In this document: in pieces, positions 1-8,306 of the stretch
Numbering within the stretch: position 1 is the first letter of the stretch
How the letters are laid out: every line of letters begins with the position of its first letter
Origin: Filimonas sp.
Lineage (GTDB): Bacteria > Bacteroidota > Bacteroidia > Chitinophagales > Chitinophagaceae
Assembly: GCA_017306865.1 (NCBI GenBank)
Contig: JAFKHH010000011.1
Coordinates: forward strand, 310,001-374,000
Direction of reading: 5' to 3'
DNA: 64,000 nt
Notes under the pieces: model-generated
What the model saw: only the letters and a program-made list of their open reading frames with translations
Told to the model about the DNA's origin: nothing
Databases searched by the model: none
Made by a program: the position numbers and the translations under genes

Positions 1-192
1 CGCGAAAGGTTATGATTGAATTGCAGTGGCGTTCTTGTAACCACCTTCTTCAATCGCTGCGCGGCCTCAATCACCCCTGCCCCTGAAGGGGGATGTAGTG
101 TAACCTGTTTATGTAAACCAATATTCTTGTCCATCTTAAATGCTATATGCCAGCCCTAAAGGGAGACATGGTAGAAACCTGTTTATTTAAAT

Positions 193-239
193 CTTAAACA
201 ATTTCCCAGTCCCGGAAGGGAACCAGGAAATTGTTTAAG
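193..239. repeat. Palindrome downstream of ilvC
   Basis: A perfect 14-bp inverted repeat (193-206 and 226-239, arm CTTAAACAATTTCC) encloses a second small inverted repeat TCCC-GGAA-GGGA. It lies about 50 bases past the ilvC stop on the transcribed side, so it could end the ilv transcript, though no strong T-run follows. The rest of 1-292 holds related degenerate CCC(n)GGG words, for example at 80-94, 153-162 and 274-290, and no gene. Confidence 0.6.
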
Positions 240-292
240 ATATTCTATTTATAGCAAGAGCCCTCCTTCCTCCCCTTTAGGGGGTGGGGGGA

Positions 293-1342
293 TTATTTCT
301 GATTTTCAGGACGCAGACTTCTTACTGTCTTGCCTGCCTGCCACATTTCGCTTTCGCGCAATTCTTTCAGCTCCACTTCCAGCTTCTCGCGGTAGTCAGT
401 TTTGCTGTTAGAATCGATAGAACGCTGAGACTCTTTGCCTGTAGCAACGCTCTCATACAGTTCTTTAAATACTGGTGCAGTAGCATCACGGAATTTTTTC
501 CACCAATCCAATGCACCACGCTGCGCTGTAGTAGAGCAGTTTGCATACATCCAGTCCATACCGTTTTCTGCAACCAATGGCATCAAAGACTGAGTCAGTT
601 CTTCTACTGTTTCGTTGAATGCTTCAGAAGGAGTGTGGCCTTTGTCGCGCAATACCTGATATTGTGCAGCAAAGATACCCTGGATAGCGCCCATCAATGT
701 ACCACGCTCGCCAGTCAAGTCACTGTACACTTCTTTTTTGAAGTCTGTTTCAAACAGGTAACCGCTACCAACTGCGATACCTAAAGCAACTACTCTTTCT
801 TTTGCTTTGCCTGTAGCATCCTGGAAAATAGCATAGCTACTGTTCAGGCCACGGCCTTGCAGGAACATTCTGCGAAGAGATGTGCCAGAGCCTTTAGGCG
901 CTACCAGGAACACGTCTACGTCAGCAGGAGGAACAATGCCAGTCTGCTCGTTGAACGTGATACCAAAGCCATGAGAGAAATACAATGCTTTACCTGCAGT
1001 CAGGTGTTTTTTTACTGTAGGCCACAGTTCTATTTGGGCAGCATCGCTCAACAGGTAGCAGATAATAGTGCCACGTTGTAAAGCTTCTTCAATCTCGAAT
1101 AAAGTTTCGCCAGGAACAAAACCATCAGCTACCGCTTTATCCCATGTTTTAGAATTTTTACGCTGACCAACGATTACATTGATACCATTATCTCTCTGGT
1201 TCAATGCCTGTCCAGGTCCTTGTACGCCGTAACCTATTACAGCTATTGTTTCATTTTTTAAAACTTCCTGCGCTTTGCTGAGTGGGAACTCATCACGAGT
1301 TACAACATTTTCTTCCACTCCGCCAAAATTTAACTTAGCCAT
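293..1342 (-). CDS. ilvC: Ketol-acid reductoisomerase
   Basis: This is the second enzyme of valine and isoleucine synthesis: it isomerises and reduces 2-acetolactate or 2-aceto-2-hydroxybutyrate with NAD(P)H and Mg2+. The 349-residue length fits class I enzymes. The Rossmann loop GYGVQGPGQ is at residues 38-46, the catalytic-region SHGFG at 123-127, and the Mg-binding DLTGERG at 208-214, followed by ETVEEL near 244-249. The glycine loop differs from the enterobacterial GYGSQGHAH form. It is the last gene of the minus-strand ilv cluster, separated from ilvN by a DinB-fold gene. The ATG at 1342 is preceded only by TTTGAGATTT-type word repeat. Identification is secure. Confidence 0.97.
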   Translation of the reverse strand: MAKLNFGGVEENVVTRDEFPLSKAQEVLKNETIAVIGYGVQGPGQALNQRDNGINVIVGQRKNSKTWDKAVADGFVPGETLFEIEEALQRGTIICYLLSDAAQIELWPTVKKHLTAGKALYFSHGFGITFNEQTGIVPPADVDVFLVAPKGSGTSLRRMFLQGRGLNSSYAIFQDATGKAKERVVALGIAVGSGYLFETDFKKEVYSDLTGERGTLMGAIQGIFAAQYQVLRDKGHTPSEAFNETVEELTQSLMPLVAENGMDWMYANCSTTAQRGALDWWKKFRDATAPVFKELYESVATGKESQRSIDSNSKTDYREKLEVELKELRESEMWQAGKTVRSLRPENQK

Positions 1343-1657
1343 GTTTGATATTTAAAATTTGAGATTTAATGTTAGTTACTGGTTACCGGGTAAGCCGGAT
1401 AGCCAGTGACCGATTTCTTATTTAAAATTTTTGTGTCAACAGTTGTGCTACTCTCATCGTCCCTTGTGTCACTCACTTCATCTATATATCTCTATTAAAC
1501 ATTATTCTTTATCCAAAATTCCTTGTTCCTTGCTCGATATTCTCCTTTGTGTTCTCTGTGTTTCCGCTGTGTGCTTTGCGTTACTTATATCGCAGAGAAC
1601 GCAAAAGGATTGCAAAGTTTGAAGAGAAGAGTAGAAACAATATAACCGTTCAACAAT
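1343..1657. repeat. Intergenic word-repeat region before ilvC
   Basis: This 315-bp gap holds four things. There is a short array of ATTTGAGATTT words (about 1345-1367). An imperfect palindrome built from ACTGGTTACCGG and CCGGATAGCCAGT sits at about 1378-1407. A CATTATTCTTT/TTCCTTGTTCC segment lies at about 1500-1535. An inverted array of CTTTGCG/CGCAAAG-type words fills about 1543-1619. Related words recur throughout the window. No convincing gene is present. Confidence 0.6.
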
Positions 1658-2122
1658 TTATCTTGTAACAACCTTCTTCAACCCATTCGCCACGCCCCAG
1701 TGCAAACTTTCATGCGCTGTAAGACACGTAAACACTTCCTCTATCGTATCCATTTCATATTTAAACGTCAGTGTTGCAAATGGTGTGATTGTTTTAAAAG
1801 CACCCGCTTCATAATCCTGCGCTATCTTATCCAGGTATGAAGTGGACAATTGCTTTAGTTCCTCCAATTCTTCTTTCGATATAAACGTTTCCGGTTTACT
1901 GCCACGCGTGTATTTTGCTACATGAGGAATCTGGATATTCTTGTCAACACCTGAGCGGATATAAACGATCGCCGGAGTAGTTGTAACAATATGTCCAAAA
2001 TTCCAGATGATGTTGTTATTAAATCCTTCCGGTACTTCATTCAACTGCTCGATCGTAAGATCATTCATCAGCTCAATGAAATTTTCTCTTATCCGTCTTA
2101 AGTATTTTATGCCGTAGTTCAT
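1658..2122 (-). CDS. DinB-family putative metalloprotein
   Basis: This is a 154-residue DinB/YfiT-fold protein, predicted to be a four-helix bundle. The expected metal-binding histidine triad is visible: His44 in WNFGH, and His137 and His141 in AHESLHWG. Family members include thiol-dependent S-transferases and many proteins of unknown function, so no reaction is assigned. It sits between ilvN and ilvC on the same strand, which suggests co-transcription with branched-chain synthesis. Nothing in the sequence links it chemically to that pathway. The start at MNYGIKYL is the only plausible one, with repeat DNA immediately upstream. Confidence 0.85.
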   Translation of the reverse strand: MNYGIKYLRRIRENFIELMNDLTIEQLNEVPEGFNNNIIWNFGHIVTTTPAIVYIRSGVDKNIQIPHVAKYTRGSKPETFISKEELEELKQLSTSYLDKIAQDYEAGAFKTITPFATLTFKYEMDTIEEVFTCLTAHESLHWGVANGLKKVVTR

Positions 2123-2268
2123 ATCTCTTTATTTGTCGTTCTCCTTTGCGTTCTCTGCGTTTGCTCCGTGTACTTTGCGTTACTTATATCGCAAAGGGCG
2201 CAAAGGATACGCAAAGTACGCAGAGTGATAGCATTATTTACATCGTACATCTAACATCGTACATGTGC
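2123..2268. repeat. Inverted CTTTGCG-word and ACATCGTACAT arrays
   Basis: The spacer between the ilvN stop and the DinB gene start is almost entirely repeat. CTTTGCGTT/CTCTGCGTT words at about 2138-2185 are followed by their complements (CGCAAAGG, ACGCAAAG) at about 2188-2228. Then come copies of ACATCGTACAT (about 2238-2265). The two halves could fold into a long imperfect hairpin. Confidence 0.6.
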
Positions 2269-2859
2269 TTACATCGTAAACACTTCATCCTGCTTATCCA
2301 AATATTCATTCTCTATCACCTCTTCACCAGGTTCCTGTTTTTCAAACTCTTTCAGTTTTTCGTGGAAGCCCTTGCTTGCTTTGATGATAGCAACCCTTGC
2401 ACTACGTACAAACTCGATCAGTCCATACGGTTCTAATGCTTTGATCAGGCTTTCCAGTTCCTCGCGGTGACCTGTAGTTTCGAATACCGTATAATCCTTA
2501 CGGATCACTACAGCCTTTGCGCCATACTGGTGCAACAGCCTTTCTACTTTTACCTTTTCAGCGATCACATCTGTAGGTACTTTATACAAAGCCATTTCCT
2601 GCCAAACGATCTCGTCTTCTGTATTATAATACGCCTTCAATACCTCTACCTGTTTCTCTATCTGGCGAACGAGTTTTCTTACTACATCTTCCACTTCATT
2701 GATAACGATTGTAAAACGGTGTACGCTATCTACTTCAGATGGAGAAGTGTTCAGGCTTTCAATATTGATCTTCCTGCGTGAAAACATAATGGCAATACGA
2801 TTCAGTAAGCCAATCTGGTTTTCTGTATATACGGTGATGGTGTATTCTTGCTTTATCAT
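2269..2859 (-). CDS. ilvN: Acetolactate synthase small (regulatory) subunit
   Basis: This is the regulatory partner of IlvB that stimulates the enzyme and confers valine feedback inhibition. The N-terminal ACT domain (about residues 4-75) shows YTITVYTENQIGLLNRIA and RKINIESL. The C-terminal half resembles the small-subunit C domain. At 196 residues it is longer than the roughly 163-residue enteric IlvH, with a charged C-terminal tail (EKQEPGEEVIENEYL). It lies 123 bp downstream of ilvB, with a spacer of inverted GTGAATCGT words. The name ilvH would be equally valid. Confidence 0.93.
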   Translation of the reverse strand: MIKQEYTITVYTENQIGLLNRIAIMFSRRKINIESLNTSPSEVDSVHRFTIVINEVEDVVRKLVRQIEKQVEVLKAYYNTEDEIVWQEMALYKVPTDVIAEKVKVERLLHQYGAKAVVIRKDYTVFETTGHREELESLIKALEPYGLIEFVRSARVAIIKASKGFHEKLKEFEKQEPGEEVIENEYLDKQDEVFTM

Positions 2860-2866
2860 GATGTTT

Positions 2867-2975
2867 TGTCGTGAATCGTCAATCGTGATACGTGAATGAA
2901 CGATTCAATTTTAATTACGCTTTATGAATTGCAACAGTATTCACGATTATCGACTCACGATTCACGATAATCGTT
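2867..2975. repeat. Inverted GTGAATCGTGA word array
   Basis: The ilvB-ilvN spacer consists of words such as CGTGAATCGTC and AATCGTGATACG on the left and TTCACGATTATCG and CGATTCACGATAATCG on the right. Together they form an imperfect inverted repeat. The same words recur near 4818-4850, 32935-32960, 38310-38345 and 59850-59910. Confidence 0.6.
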
Positions 2976-2982
2976 TTACTGG

Positions 2983-4737
2983 TTACTTCAGTCTGATCTC
3001 ACTTACGCTGCATCCCTGCGGAACCATAGGGAACACGTTGTTCTCTTTGCCTACCATTACTTCCAGTAAGTAAGAGCCGTCGTGGTCCAGCATTGTTTGC
3101 AAGGCAGTTTTTAAGTCAGCGCGCTGATCTATGCGTTTACCCTCTATGCCATATCCCTTAGCTACAGTGATATAATCTGGGCTGGTGATATTTACGAAAG
3201 AATAACGCTTGTCATGGAACAGTTGCTGCCACTGACGCACCATACCTAAAAACTGGTTGTTCAGAATAAGGATCTTCACTGCAGCACCAAACTGCATGAT
3301 CGTTCCCAGTTCCTGTATCGTCATTTGAAAACCACCGTCACCTATTACAGCAACCACTGTTGTATCCGGCGCGCCATATTTTGCACCGATAGCAGCAGGT
3401 AAGCCGAAGCCCATTGTGCCTAAACCTCCCGAAGTAACGTTGCTTTTACTGTTATTATATTTCGCATAACGGCAAGCTACCATCTGGTGCTGTCCAACGT
3501 CTGTAACAATGATCGCGTTACCGCCGGTAAGTTCATTCAATGTTTTGATCACCTCACCCATAGTCAGGATCTCAGTAGTTGGATTCAACTCGTCAGTGAT
3601 AACTTCTTTTATTTCTTCTGCTTCCAGTTCCCTGAATTTAGCCAGCCATGCGCTGTGATCATTCTTTTCCAGCAATTGCGTAAGCATAGGCAATGTTTCC
3701 TTACAATCACCCCATACCGGAACAGCAGATTTTACGTTCTTATCTATTTCAGCAGGGTCGATGTCAAGATGAACCACCTGTGCTTGTTTGGCATATTTAT
3801 CCAAACGACCTGTTACACGGTCGTCAAAACGCATTCCTATCGCTATCAATACATCACAATCATTTGTCAGCACATTCGGTGCATAGTTACCATGCATGCC
3901 CAGCATACCAACACCCAGCGGGTGATCTGTAGGAATAGCGCTCATGCCCATGATAGTCCATGCAGCAGGGAAGCCGCCCTTCTCTATAAAGGCTTTAAAT
4001 TCCTTTTCAGCTTGTCCCAGTATTACGCCCTGACCAAAGATGACAAAAGGTTTTTTGGCACTGTTGATCAGCTTTGCTGCCTCAGCTATGTATTCCTTAC
4101 GTACAATTGGTTTTGGCCGGTAACTCCTGATATGTTCACAAGGCGTATAGCCTTCGTAATCGAATTTCTGTAGCTGAGCATTCTTCGTTATGTCGATCAG
4201 TACCGGGCCCGGCCTTCCTGTTTTAGCTATGTAAAATGCTTTCGCTAATACACTCGGTATCTCGGTAGCATCTGTTACCTGGTAGTTCCATTTAGTAACA
4301 GGCGTAGTAATGTTGATCACATCTGTTTCCTGGAATGCATCTGTACCCAGTAGGTGCGCAAACACCTGGCCGGTGATACATACCAGCGGCGTGCTATCGA
4401 TCATAGCATCTGCCAAACCTGTTACCAGGTTCGTTGCACCCGGGCCACTCGTTGCAAATACAACGCCCGTGCGTCCAGATGATCTTGCATAACCCTGGCC
4501 GGCATGTATGCCGCCTTGTTCGTGTCTTACAAGTATATGTTGTAGTTTATCTGTATAGTCATACAGCGCATCATAGATTGGCATAATGGCACCTCCGGGA
4601 TATCCGAAGATAGTATCAACTCCTTCTGCCAGTAATGCCTCTAGTACGGCCTGTGAGCCCGAAATAGAAGTGCCTGCCAGCGGCTGTGCTGCTGCGGCTG
4701 TTTTTGTAGCTGGTTCAAGTATTGTTGAGTTGCTCAT
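2983..4737 (-). CDS. ilvB: Acetolactate synthase large (catalytic) subunit
   Basis: This thiamine-diphosphate enzyme condenses pyruvate with pyruvate or 2-oxobutyrate, the first committed step to Val, Leu and Ile. It has 584 residues with the usual three domains. The N-terminal ThDP PYR domain contains FGYPGGAIMP (44-53) and the catalytic glutamate E73 in RHEQGG. A central FAD-type domain follows. The C-terminal ThDP PP domain has the GDGGFQM...NNQFLGMVRQWQ signature at about 460-500. The first 20 or so residues are a low-conservation Ala/Thr-rich extension. It lies between ilvD and ilvN in the usual order. Confidence 0.97.
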   Translation of the reverse strand: MSNSTILEPATKTAAAAQPLAGTSISGSQAVLEALLAEGVDTIFGYPGGAIMPIYDALYDYTDKLQHILVRHEQGGIHAGQGYARSSGRTGVVFATSGPGATNLVTGLADAMIDSTPLVCITGQVFAHLLGTDAFQETDVINITTPVTKWNYQVTDATEIPSVLAKAFYIAKTGRPGPVLIDITKNAQLQKFDYEGYTPCEHIRSYRPKPIVRKEYIAEAAKLINSAKKPFVIFGQGVILGQAEKEFKAFIEKGGFPAAWTIMGMSAIPTDHPLGVGMLGMHGNYAPNVLTNDCDVLIAIGMRFDDRVTGRLDKYAKQAQVVHLDIDPAEIDKNVKSAVPVWGDCKETLPMLTQLLEKNDHSAWLAKFRELEAEEIKEVITDELNPTTEILTMGEVIKTLNELTGGNAIIVTDVGQHQMVACRYAKYNNSKSNVTSGGLGTMGFGLPAAIGAKYGAPDTTVVAVIGDGGFQMTIQELGTIMQFGAAVKILILNNQFLGMVRQWQQLFHDKRYSFVNITSPDYITVAKGYGIEGKRIDQRADLKTALQTMLDHDGSYLLEVMVGKENNVFPMVPQGCSVSEIRLK

Positions 4738-4880
4738 GATTGAAAATTTGAAATTTGAGATTTGAAATTTGAGATTGCCTGTGGCAAATTGTTAAATGGT
4801 TATATGGTTTAATTGTTATTGACGATTCCCGATTGGCGATTCACATCTTACGATTTTCACCATTGACCATTCACCATTCA
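4738..4880. repeat. Mixed word repeats between ilvD and ilvB
   Basis: The spacer is built from four adjacent word families: TTTGAAATTTGAGA (about 4741-4775), AATTGTTAAATGGTTATATGG (about 4787-4822), ATTCCCGATTGGCGATTCAC (about 4823-4845) and CCATTGACCATTCACCATTC (about 4858-4880). No other signal was recognised. Confidence 0.6.
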
Positions 4881-6566
4881 CTACTCCTCATCCGTCACAC
4901 ATCCTTCCGCTGCTGACTTCACTGATTTTGCGTATTTGTACAAAAGTCCTTTTGTTACTTTCAGTGCAGGCTGCTTCCAGTTTGCTTTTCTTTTAGCGAT
5001 CACCTCGTCAGAAACTTTCAGCGTGATGGTATTTTTGACCGCATCTATTTCAATGATGTCATTGTCTTCTACAAAAGCTAACAAACCACCAGCATGTGCT
5101 TCAGGTGTAATGTGGCCTACCACGAAACCGTGCGTGCCACCGCTAAACCTGCCATCTGTGATCAGTGCAACTGATTTACCTAAACCTGCACCAATGATAG
5201 CAGAAGTTGGTTTCAGCATCTCAGGCATACCTGGCGCACCTTTAGGGCCAATGTGCCTGATCACCACTACATCACCAGGGTGAACACGTCCGCTACGGAT
5301 GCCAGCGATTAGCAATTCTTCACCATCAAATACTCTTGCTGTTCCTTCAAACCGTTCTCCTTCTTTACCGGAGATCTTTGCAACGCTACCACCTTCAGCA
5401 AGATTACCATACAGTACCTGTAAGTGACCTGTTGCTTTCAATGGCGCTTCAACCGGCAGAATGATTTTTTGTTTATCAAAATCAAGTGCAGGAACATCCG
5501 CTAAGTTTTCAGCCAATGTCTTACCTGTTACAGTTAAGCAATCGCCGTGCAACAAACCTTTACTTAATAAATATTTCATTACAGCAGGTACACCACCATG
5601 TTCGTGTAAGTCCTGCATCAGGTATTTACCGCTTGGTTTAAAGTCAGCCAATACAGGTGTGCGGTCGCTGATAGTTTGAAAATCATCCTGTGTCAGTTCC
5701 ACATCTACCGCTTTCGCCATTGCGATCAGGTGAAGTACTGCATTTGTACTGCCACCCATTACCATAATCGTTGTAATCGCATTTTCAAATGCCTTACGCG
5801 TCATAATATCTTTAGGCTTAATATCTTTTTCCAGCAATACACGTATCGCCTTACCTGCCTGCTCACACTCTAATCTTTTCTCATCGCTCAGCGCCGGGTT
5901 AGAAGAAGAGTAGGGAAGGCTCATGCCCAATGCCTCAATAGCGGAAGACATTGTGTTAGCTGTGTACATACCACCGCATGCACCAGCACCAGGGCAAGAG
6001 TTCATTACAATACCCTTGAAATCTGCTTCGTCCAATTTGCCTGCTATCTTCTGTCCCAATGCTTCGAATGCAGATACGATATTTAAGTCTTGTCCTTTAT
6101 AATGTCCCGGAGCAATTGTACCACCGTACACCATAATAGCAGGGCGGTTTAAACGGCCCATTGCCATCAAAGAGCCTGGCATGTTTTTATCGCAACCCGG
6201 TATAGTAATCAACGCATCATAATATTGTGCGCCGCAAACTGCTTCTATAGAATCCGCAATTACATCGCGGCTTACCAGTGAGTAACGCATGCCCGGCGTA
6301 CCGTTACTCATGCCATCACTCACACCGATGGTATTAAAAACAAGACCCACAAGATCATTGTCCCAGACACCTTGTTTGACGACTTTAGCTAAGTCGTTCA
6401 GGTGCATGTTACAAGGGTTGCCATCAAAGCCCATGCTTGCTATGCCGACCTGTGCTTTATTAAAGTCATCTTCTTTAAAGCCTATCGCATACAACTGGGC
6501 CTGTGCTGCAGGCTGTGTCTCGTCTTGTGTAAGTACTTTGGAGTACTTATTGATCTCGTTACTCAT
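4881..6566 (-). CDS. ilvD: Dihydroxy-acid dehydratase
   Basis: This Fe-S dehydratase makes the 2-keto acids of valine and isoleucine. I place the start at 6566 ([10 protein letters not shown], 561 residues). The frame is open 48 bp further, but those 16 residues are encoded by an ATTTGAAATTTG word repeat. Cluster ligands are visible at Cys52 (NPCNMH), Cys125 ([10 protein letters not shown]) and Cys197 (CPGAGACGG), the IlvD/Edd pattern. The C-terminal half contains [11 protein letters not shown] and [11 protein letters not shown]. It is the first structural gene after the candidate attenuator at 6773-6923, so it is the most direct target of that control. Confidence 0.96.
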   Translation of the reverse strand: MSNEINKYSKVLTQDETQPAAQAQLYAIGFKEDDFNKAQVGIASMGFDGNPCNMHLNDLAKVVKQGVWDNDLVGLVFNTIGVSDGMSNGTPGMRYSLVSRDVIADSIEAVCGAQYYDALITIPGCDKNMPGSLMAMGRLNRPAIMVYGGTIAPGHYKGQDLNIVSAFEALGQKIAGKLDEADFKGIVMNSCPGAGACGGMYTANTMSSAIEALGMSLPYSSSNPALSDEKRLECEQAGKAIRVLLEKDIKPKDIMTRKAFENAITTIMVMGGSTNAVLHLIAMAKAVDVELTQDDFQTISDRTPVLADFKPSGKYLMQDLHEHGGVPAVMKYLLSKGLLHGDCLTVTGKTLAENLADVPALDFDKQKIILPVEAPLKATGHLQVLYGNLAEGGSVAKISGKEGERFEGTARVFDGEELLIAGIRSGRVHPGDVVVIRHIGPKGAPGMPEMLKPTSAIIGAGLGKSVALITDGRFSGGTHGFVVGHITPEAHAGGLLAFVEDNDIIEIDAVKNTITLKVSDEVIAKRKANWKQPALKVTKGLLYKYAKSVKSAAEGCVTDEE

Positions 6567-6574
6567 CTGATTTA

Positions 6575-6755
6575 TTAGAGATTTGAAATTTGATATTTGA
6601 AATTGTGCCACCAAGGCACCACGTCTTCAAGCCTCACCAAGTTGAATATTGAACATTGGGCATTGCTCATTGAACATTATTCTTTGCTCCGAATTCCCCT
6701 TTGCGTTCTCTGCGCTTCCTCTGTGTACTTTGCGTTACTTCTATCGCAGAGATCA
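6575..6755. repeat. Word repeats in the ilvD leader
   Basis: Between the attenuator terminator and ilvD lie three word arrays. They are ATTTGAAATTTGATATTTG (about 6579-6602), TTGAACATTGGGCATTGCTC (about 6643-6685) and CTTTGCGTTCTCTGCG with its complement TATCGCAGAG (about 6698-6755). They would be in the untranslated leader of ilvD mRNA after readthrough. Confidence 0.6.
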
Positions 6756-6769
6756 CAGCGTATTAAACT

Positions 6770-6799
6770 AAAAAAGCCCGCTCTTACGAGGCGGGCTTT
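6770..6799 (-). terminator. Intrinsic terminator of the ilv attenuator
   Basis: A perfect 9-bp stem (AAAGCCCGC with GCGGGCTTT, 6791-6799 and 6773-6781 on the plus axis) closes a 9-base loop. Read on the minus strand it ends in GCGGGCTTTTTTAG, so it has a proper U-run only in the ilv direction. It lies 28 bases past the stop of the Ile/Val-rich leader peptide and about 205 bases before ilvD. The left arm and loop (6788-6794) can instead pair with 6832-6838 inside the last codons of the leader peptide: 7 bp, one G-U. This gives a mutually exclusive antiterminator. Confidence 0.85.
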
Positions 6800-6827
6800 G
6801 TATTTTAAATCAATTTGAATTATACAG

Positions 6828-6923
6828 TTATCCACCTCCAAGCAAAGCAGGAATAATAATGACTACCACGACGATAATAATCGCGTTGTTGGTAATGACA
6901 TTATTTAGTTTGCTTCTTAACAT
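6828..6923 (-). CDS. Ile/Val/Leu-rich leader peptide (attenuator)
   Basis: This small frame encodes 31 residues starting MLRSKLNNVITNNA and continuing IIIVVVVIII-PALLGGG. Ten consecutive codons specify isoleucine or valine, followed shortly by two leucines. An in-frame TAG two codons upstream fixes the ATG. It is followed by an intrinsic terminator and then by ilvD, ilvB, ilvN and ilvC. Leader peptides with clustered branched-chain codons and a downstream terminator control ilvGMEDA and ilvBN in enterics through ribosome stalling. The same logic is inferred here. A short hydrophobic membrane peptide is the alternative reading, but the position and terminator favour a leader. Confidence 0.85.
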   Translation of the reverse strand: MLRSKLNNVITNNAIIIVVVVIIIPALLGGG

Positions 6924-6960
6924 AGAGGTCTACTATGTAACGAATGTACACACCTCTATG
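6921..6960 (-). promoter_or_regulatory. Inverted repeat spanning the leader-peptide start codon
   Basis: A perfect 9-bp inverted repeat (CATAGAGGT at 6921-6929 and ACCTCTATG at 6952-6960) has a 22-base spacer. The ATG of the leader peptide lies within one arm. In RNA this hairpin would bury the start codon. As DNA it could be an operator. Confidence 0.5.
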
Positions 6961-7057
6961 AATATTACAAAGAACTTTCTTTTTAAATCGCTATATTTTT
7001 TACAACGATTCGTTTGTATTTAACTAACAACTATTTGTAAACCTTCGCCCTAAATGC

Positions 7058-7117
7058 ACGAATGACAACCATTTCGGTTGCCATTCGTTGTTATGTGCCG
7101 TTTCGTGAAGACACGAA
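7058..7117. repeat. Two hairpins between leuB and the ilv leader
   Basis: An inverted repeat with 13-bp arms and one mismatch (ACGAATGACAACC at 7058-7070, GGTTGCCATTCGT at 7076-7088) has a 5-base loop. It is followed by a small TTCGTG-AAGA-CACGAA palindrome (about 7102-7117). They lie downstream of leuB and could separate the leu transcript from the ilv transcript, but neither has a U-run. The words ACATCGTACAT at 7160-7185 belong to a dispersed family. Confidence 0.5.
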
Positions 7118-7184
7118 CCGGGGCGTATTTTTGTACTTAGTACTTCGTCCTTTGTACTTTACATCGTACATCTAACATCGTACA

Positions 7185-8300
7185 TTAGATGATCGTCGAT
7201 TTACTCAACCTGATATTATCCTTATTCAATTCAGTAGGGATCTTGTTTTCAGTGAAATCTTTCACTAAGTCGCCAATGGTTGTAGTAGAATAGCTGTTGA
7301 TCGGATCAATGTCTTTTGTTACAAAACCATGTTGCAAAGTCCATTCAACTGCATCACGTACTAGTTGAGCTTCCTTAGTCAATCCAAAATGGTCCAGCAT
7401 CATTGCTGCAGACAGGATAGAGCCTACCGGGTTCGCAATGTCTTTACCTGCTGCCTGTGGATAAGAACCGTGGATTGGTTCAAACAAAGCAACACCGGTA
7501 CCTACCGACGCGGATGGCAATAAACCTAAAGAACCGCTGATCACACTTGCTTCATCGCTGATGATATCGCCAAACATATTTTCCGTTAATACCACATCAA
7601 ACTGTTTAGGATTCAGGATGATCTGCATAGCTGCGTTGTCTACGAACATATATTCAACTGCAACGTCATTATATTCTTTAGCTATGTTCTGAACAACCTT
7701 TCTCCACAAACGTGATGTCTCCAATACGTTTGCTTTATCTACCAGCATCAGTTTCTTTTTCCTTTTCTGTGCATGTTTAAATGCAAGATGAGCAATGCGC
7801 TCTATTTCAGCAGAAGTGTACACACAATCATCAGATGCCTGCGTACCTTCTGCATTTATTTCTTTTTTGCCAAAGTAAATACCGCTCGTCAGTTCACGAT
7901 AAATAACAAAGTCAACATCTTCAATGTTTTTTGATTTTAGCGGAGACAAATGGTGTAAAGCAGGATATGTATTTACCGGGCGGATGTTCGCGAACAGTTG
8001 CAATGATTTTCTCAGTTTCAGTAAGCCTTGTTCAGGGCGAACTTTTGCTGTAGGATCATTGTCATATTTAGGGTGACCGATAGCGCCGAAGAGGATCGCA
8101 TCACTGGCAAGACACACTTCCAGTGTTTCGTCTGGTAACGGACTACCTGTTTTATCAATTGCATCAGCGCCCATCAATACATATTTGTAATGAAATTCGT
8201 GATTGAACTGCGCAGCAATTGCGTCCAATACTTTAATGGATTGTTGGGTTACTTCAGGCCCGATGCCATCGCCTAATATGACTGCAATGTTCTTTTTCAT
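7185..8300 (-). CDS. leuB: 3-Isopropylmalate dehydrogenase
   Basis: This enzyme oxidatively decarboxylates 3-isopropylmalate to the leucine precursor 2-oxoisocaproate, with NAD+ and a divalent metal. The 371-residue protein begins with AVILGDGIGPEV and contains the IMDH signature at about 235-260 (ENMFGDIISDEASVISGSLG), with its metal-binding aspartates. The C-terminal half has EPIHGSYPQAAGKDIANP, which distinguishes this family from isocitrate dehydrogenase. It ends the leu half of the cluster, and its start is only 6 bp from the stop of the upstream ATPase gene, so the two are probably translationally linked. Confidence 0.96.
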   Translation of the reverse strand: MKKNIAVILGDGIGPEVTQQSIKVLDAIAAQFNHEFHYKYVLMGADAIDKTGSPLPDETLEVCLASDAILFGAIGHPKYDNDPTAKVRPEQGLLKLRKSLQLFANIRPVNTYPALHHLSPLKSKNIEDVDFVIYRELTSGIYFGKKEINAEGTQASDDCVYTSAEIERIAHLAFKHAQKRKKKLMLVDKANVLETSRLWRKVVQNIAKEYNDVAVEYMFVDNAAMQIILNPKQFDVVLTENMFGDIISDEASVISGSLGLLPSASVGTGVALFEPIHGSYPQAAGKDIANPVGSILSAAMMLDHFGLTKEAQLVRDAVEWTLQHGFVTKDIDPINSYSTTTIGDLVKDFTENKIPTELNKDNIRLSKSTII

Positions 8301-8306
8301 AAAAAC

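Noticed and set aside
6921-7000. T-box or other tRNA-sensing riboswitch upstream of ilvD.
   Set aside because: No T-box core sequence or specifier-loop architecture was visible. The Ile/Val-rich frame plus terminator explains the region better.
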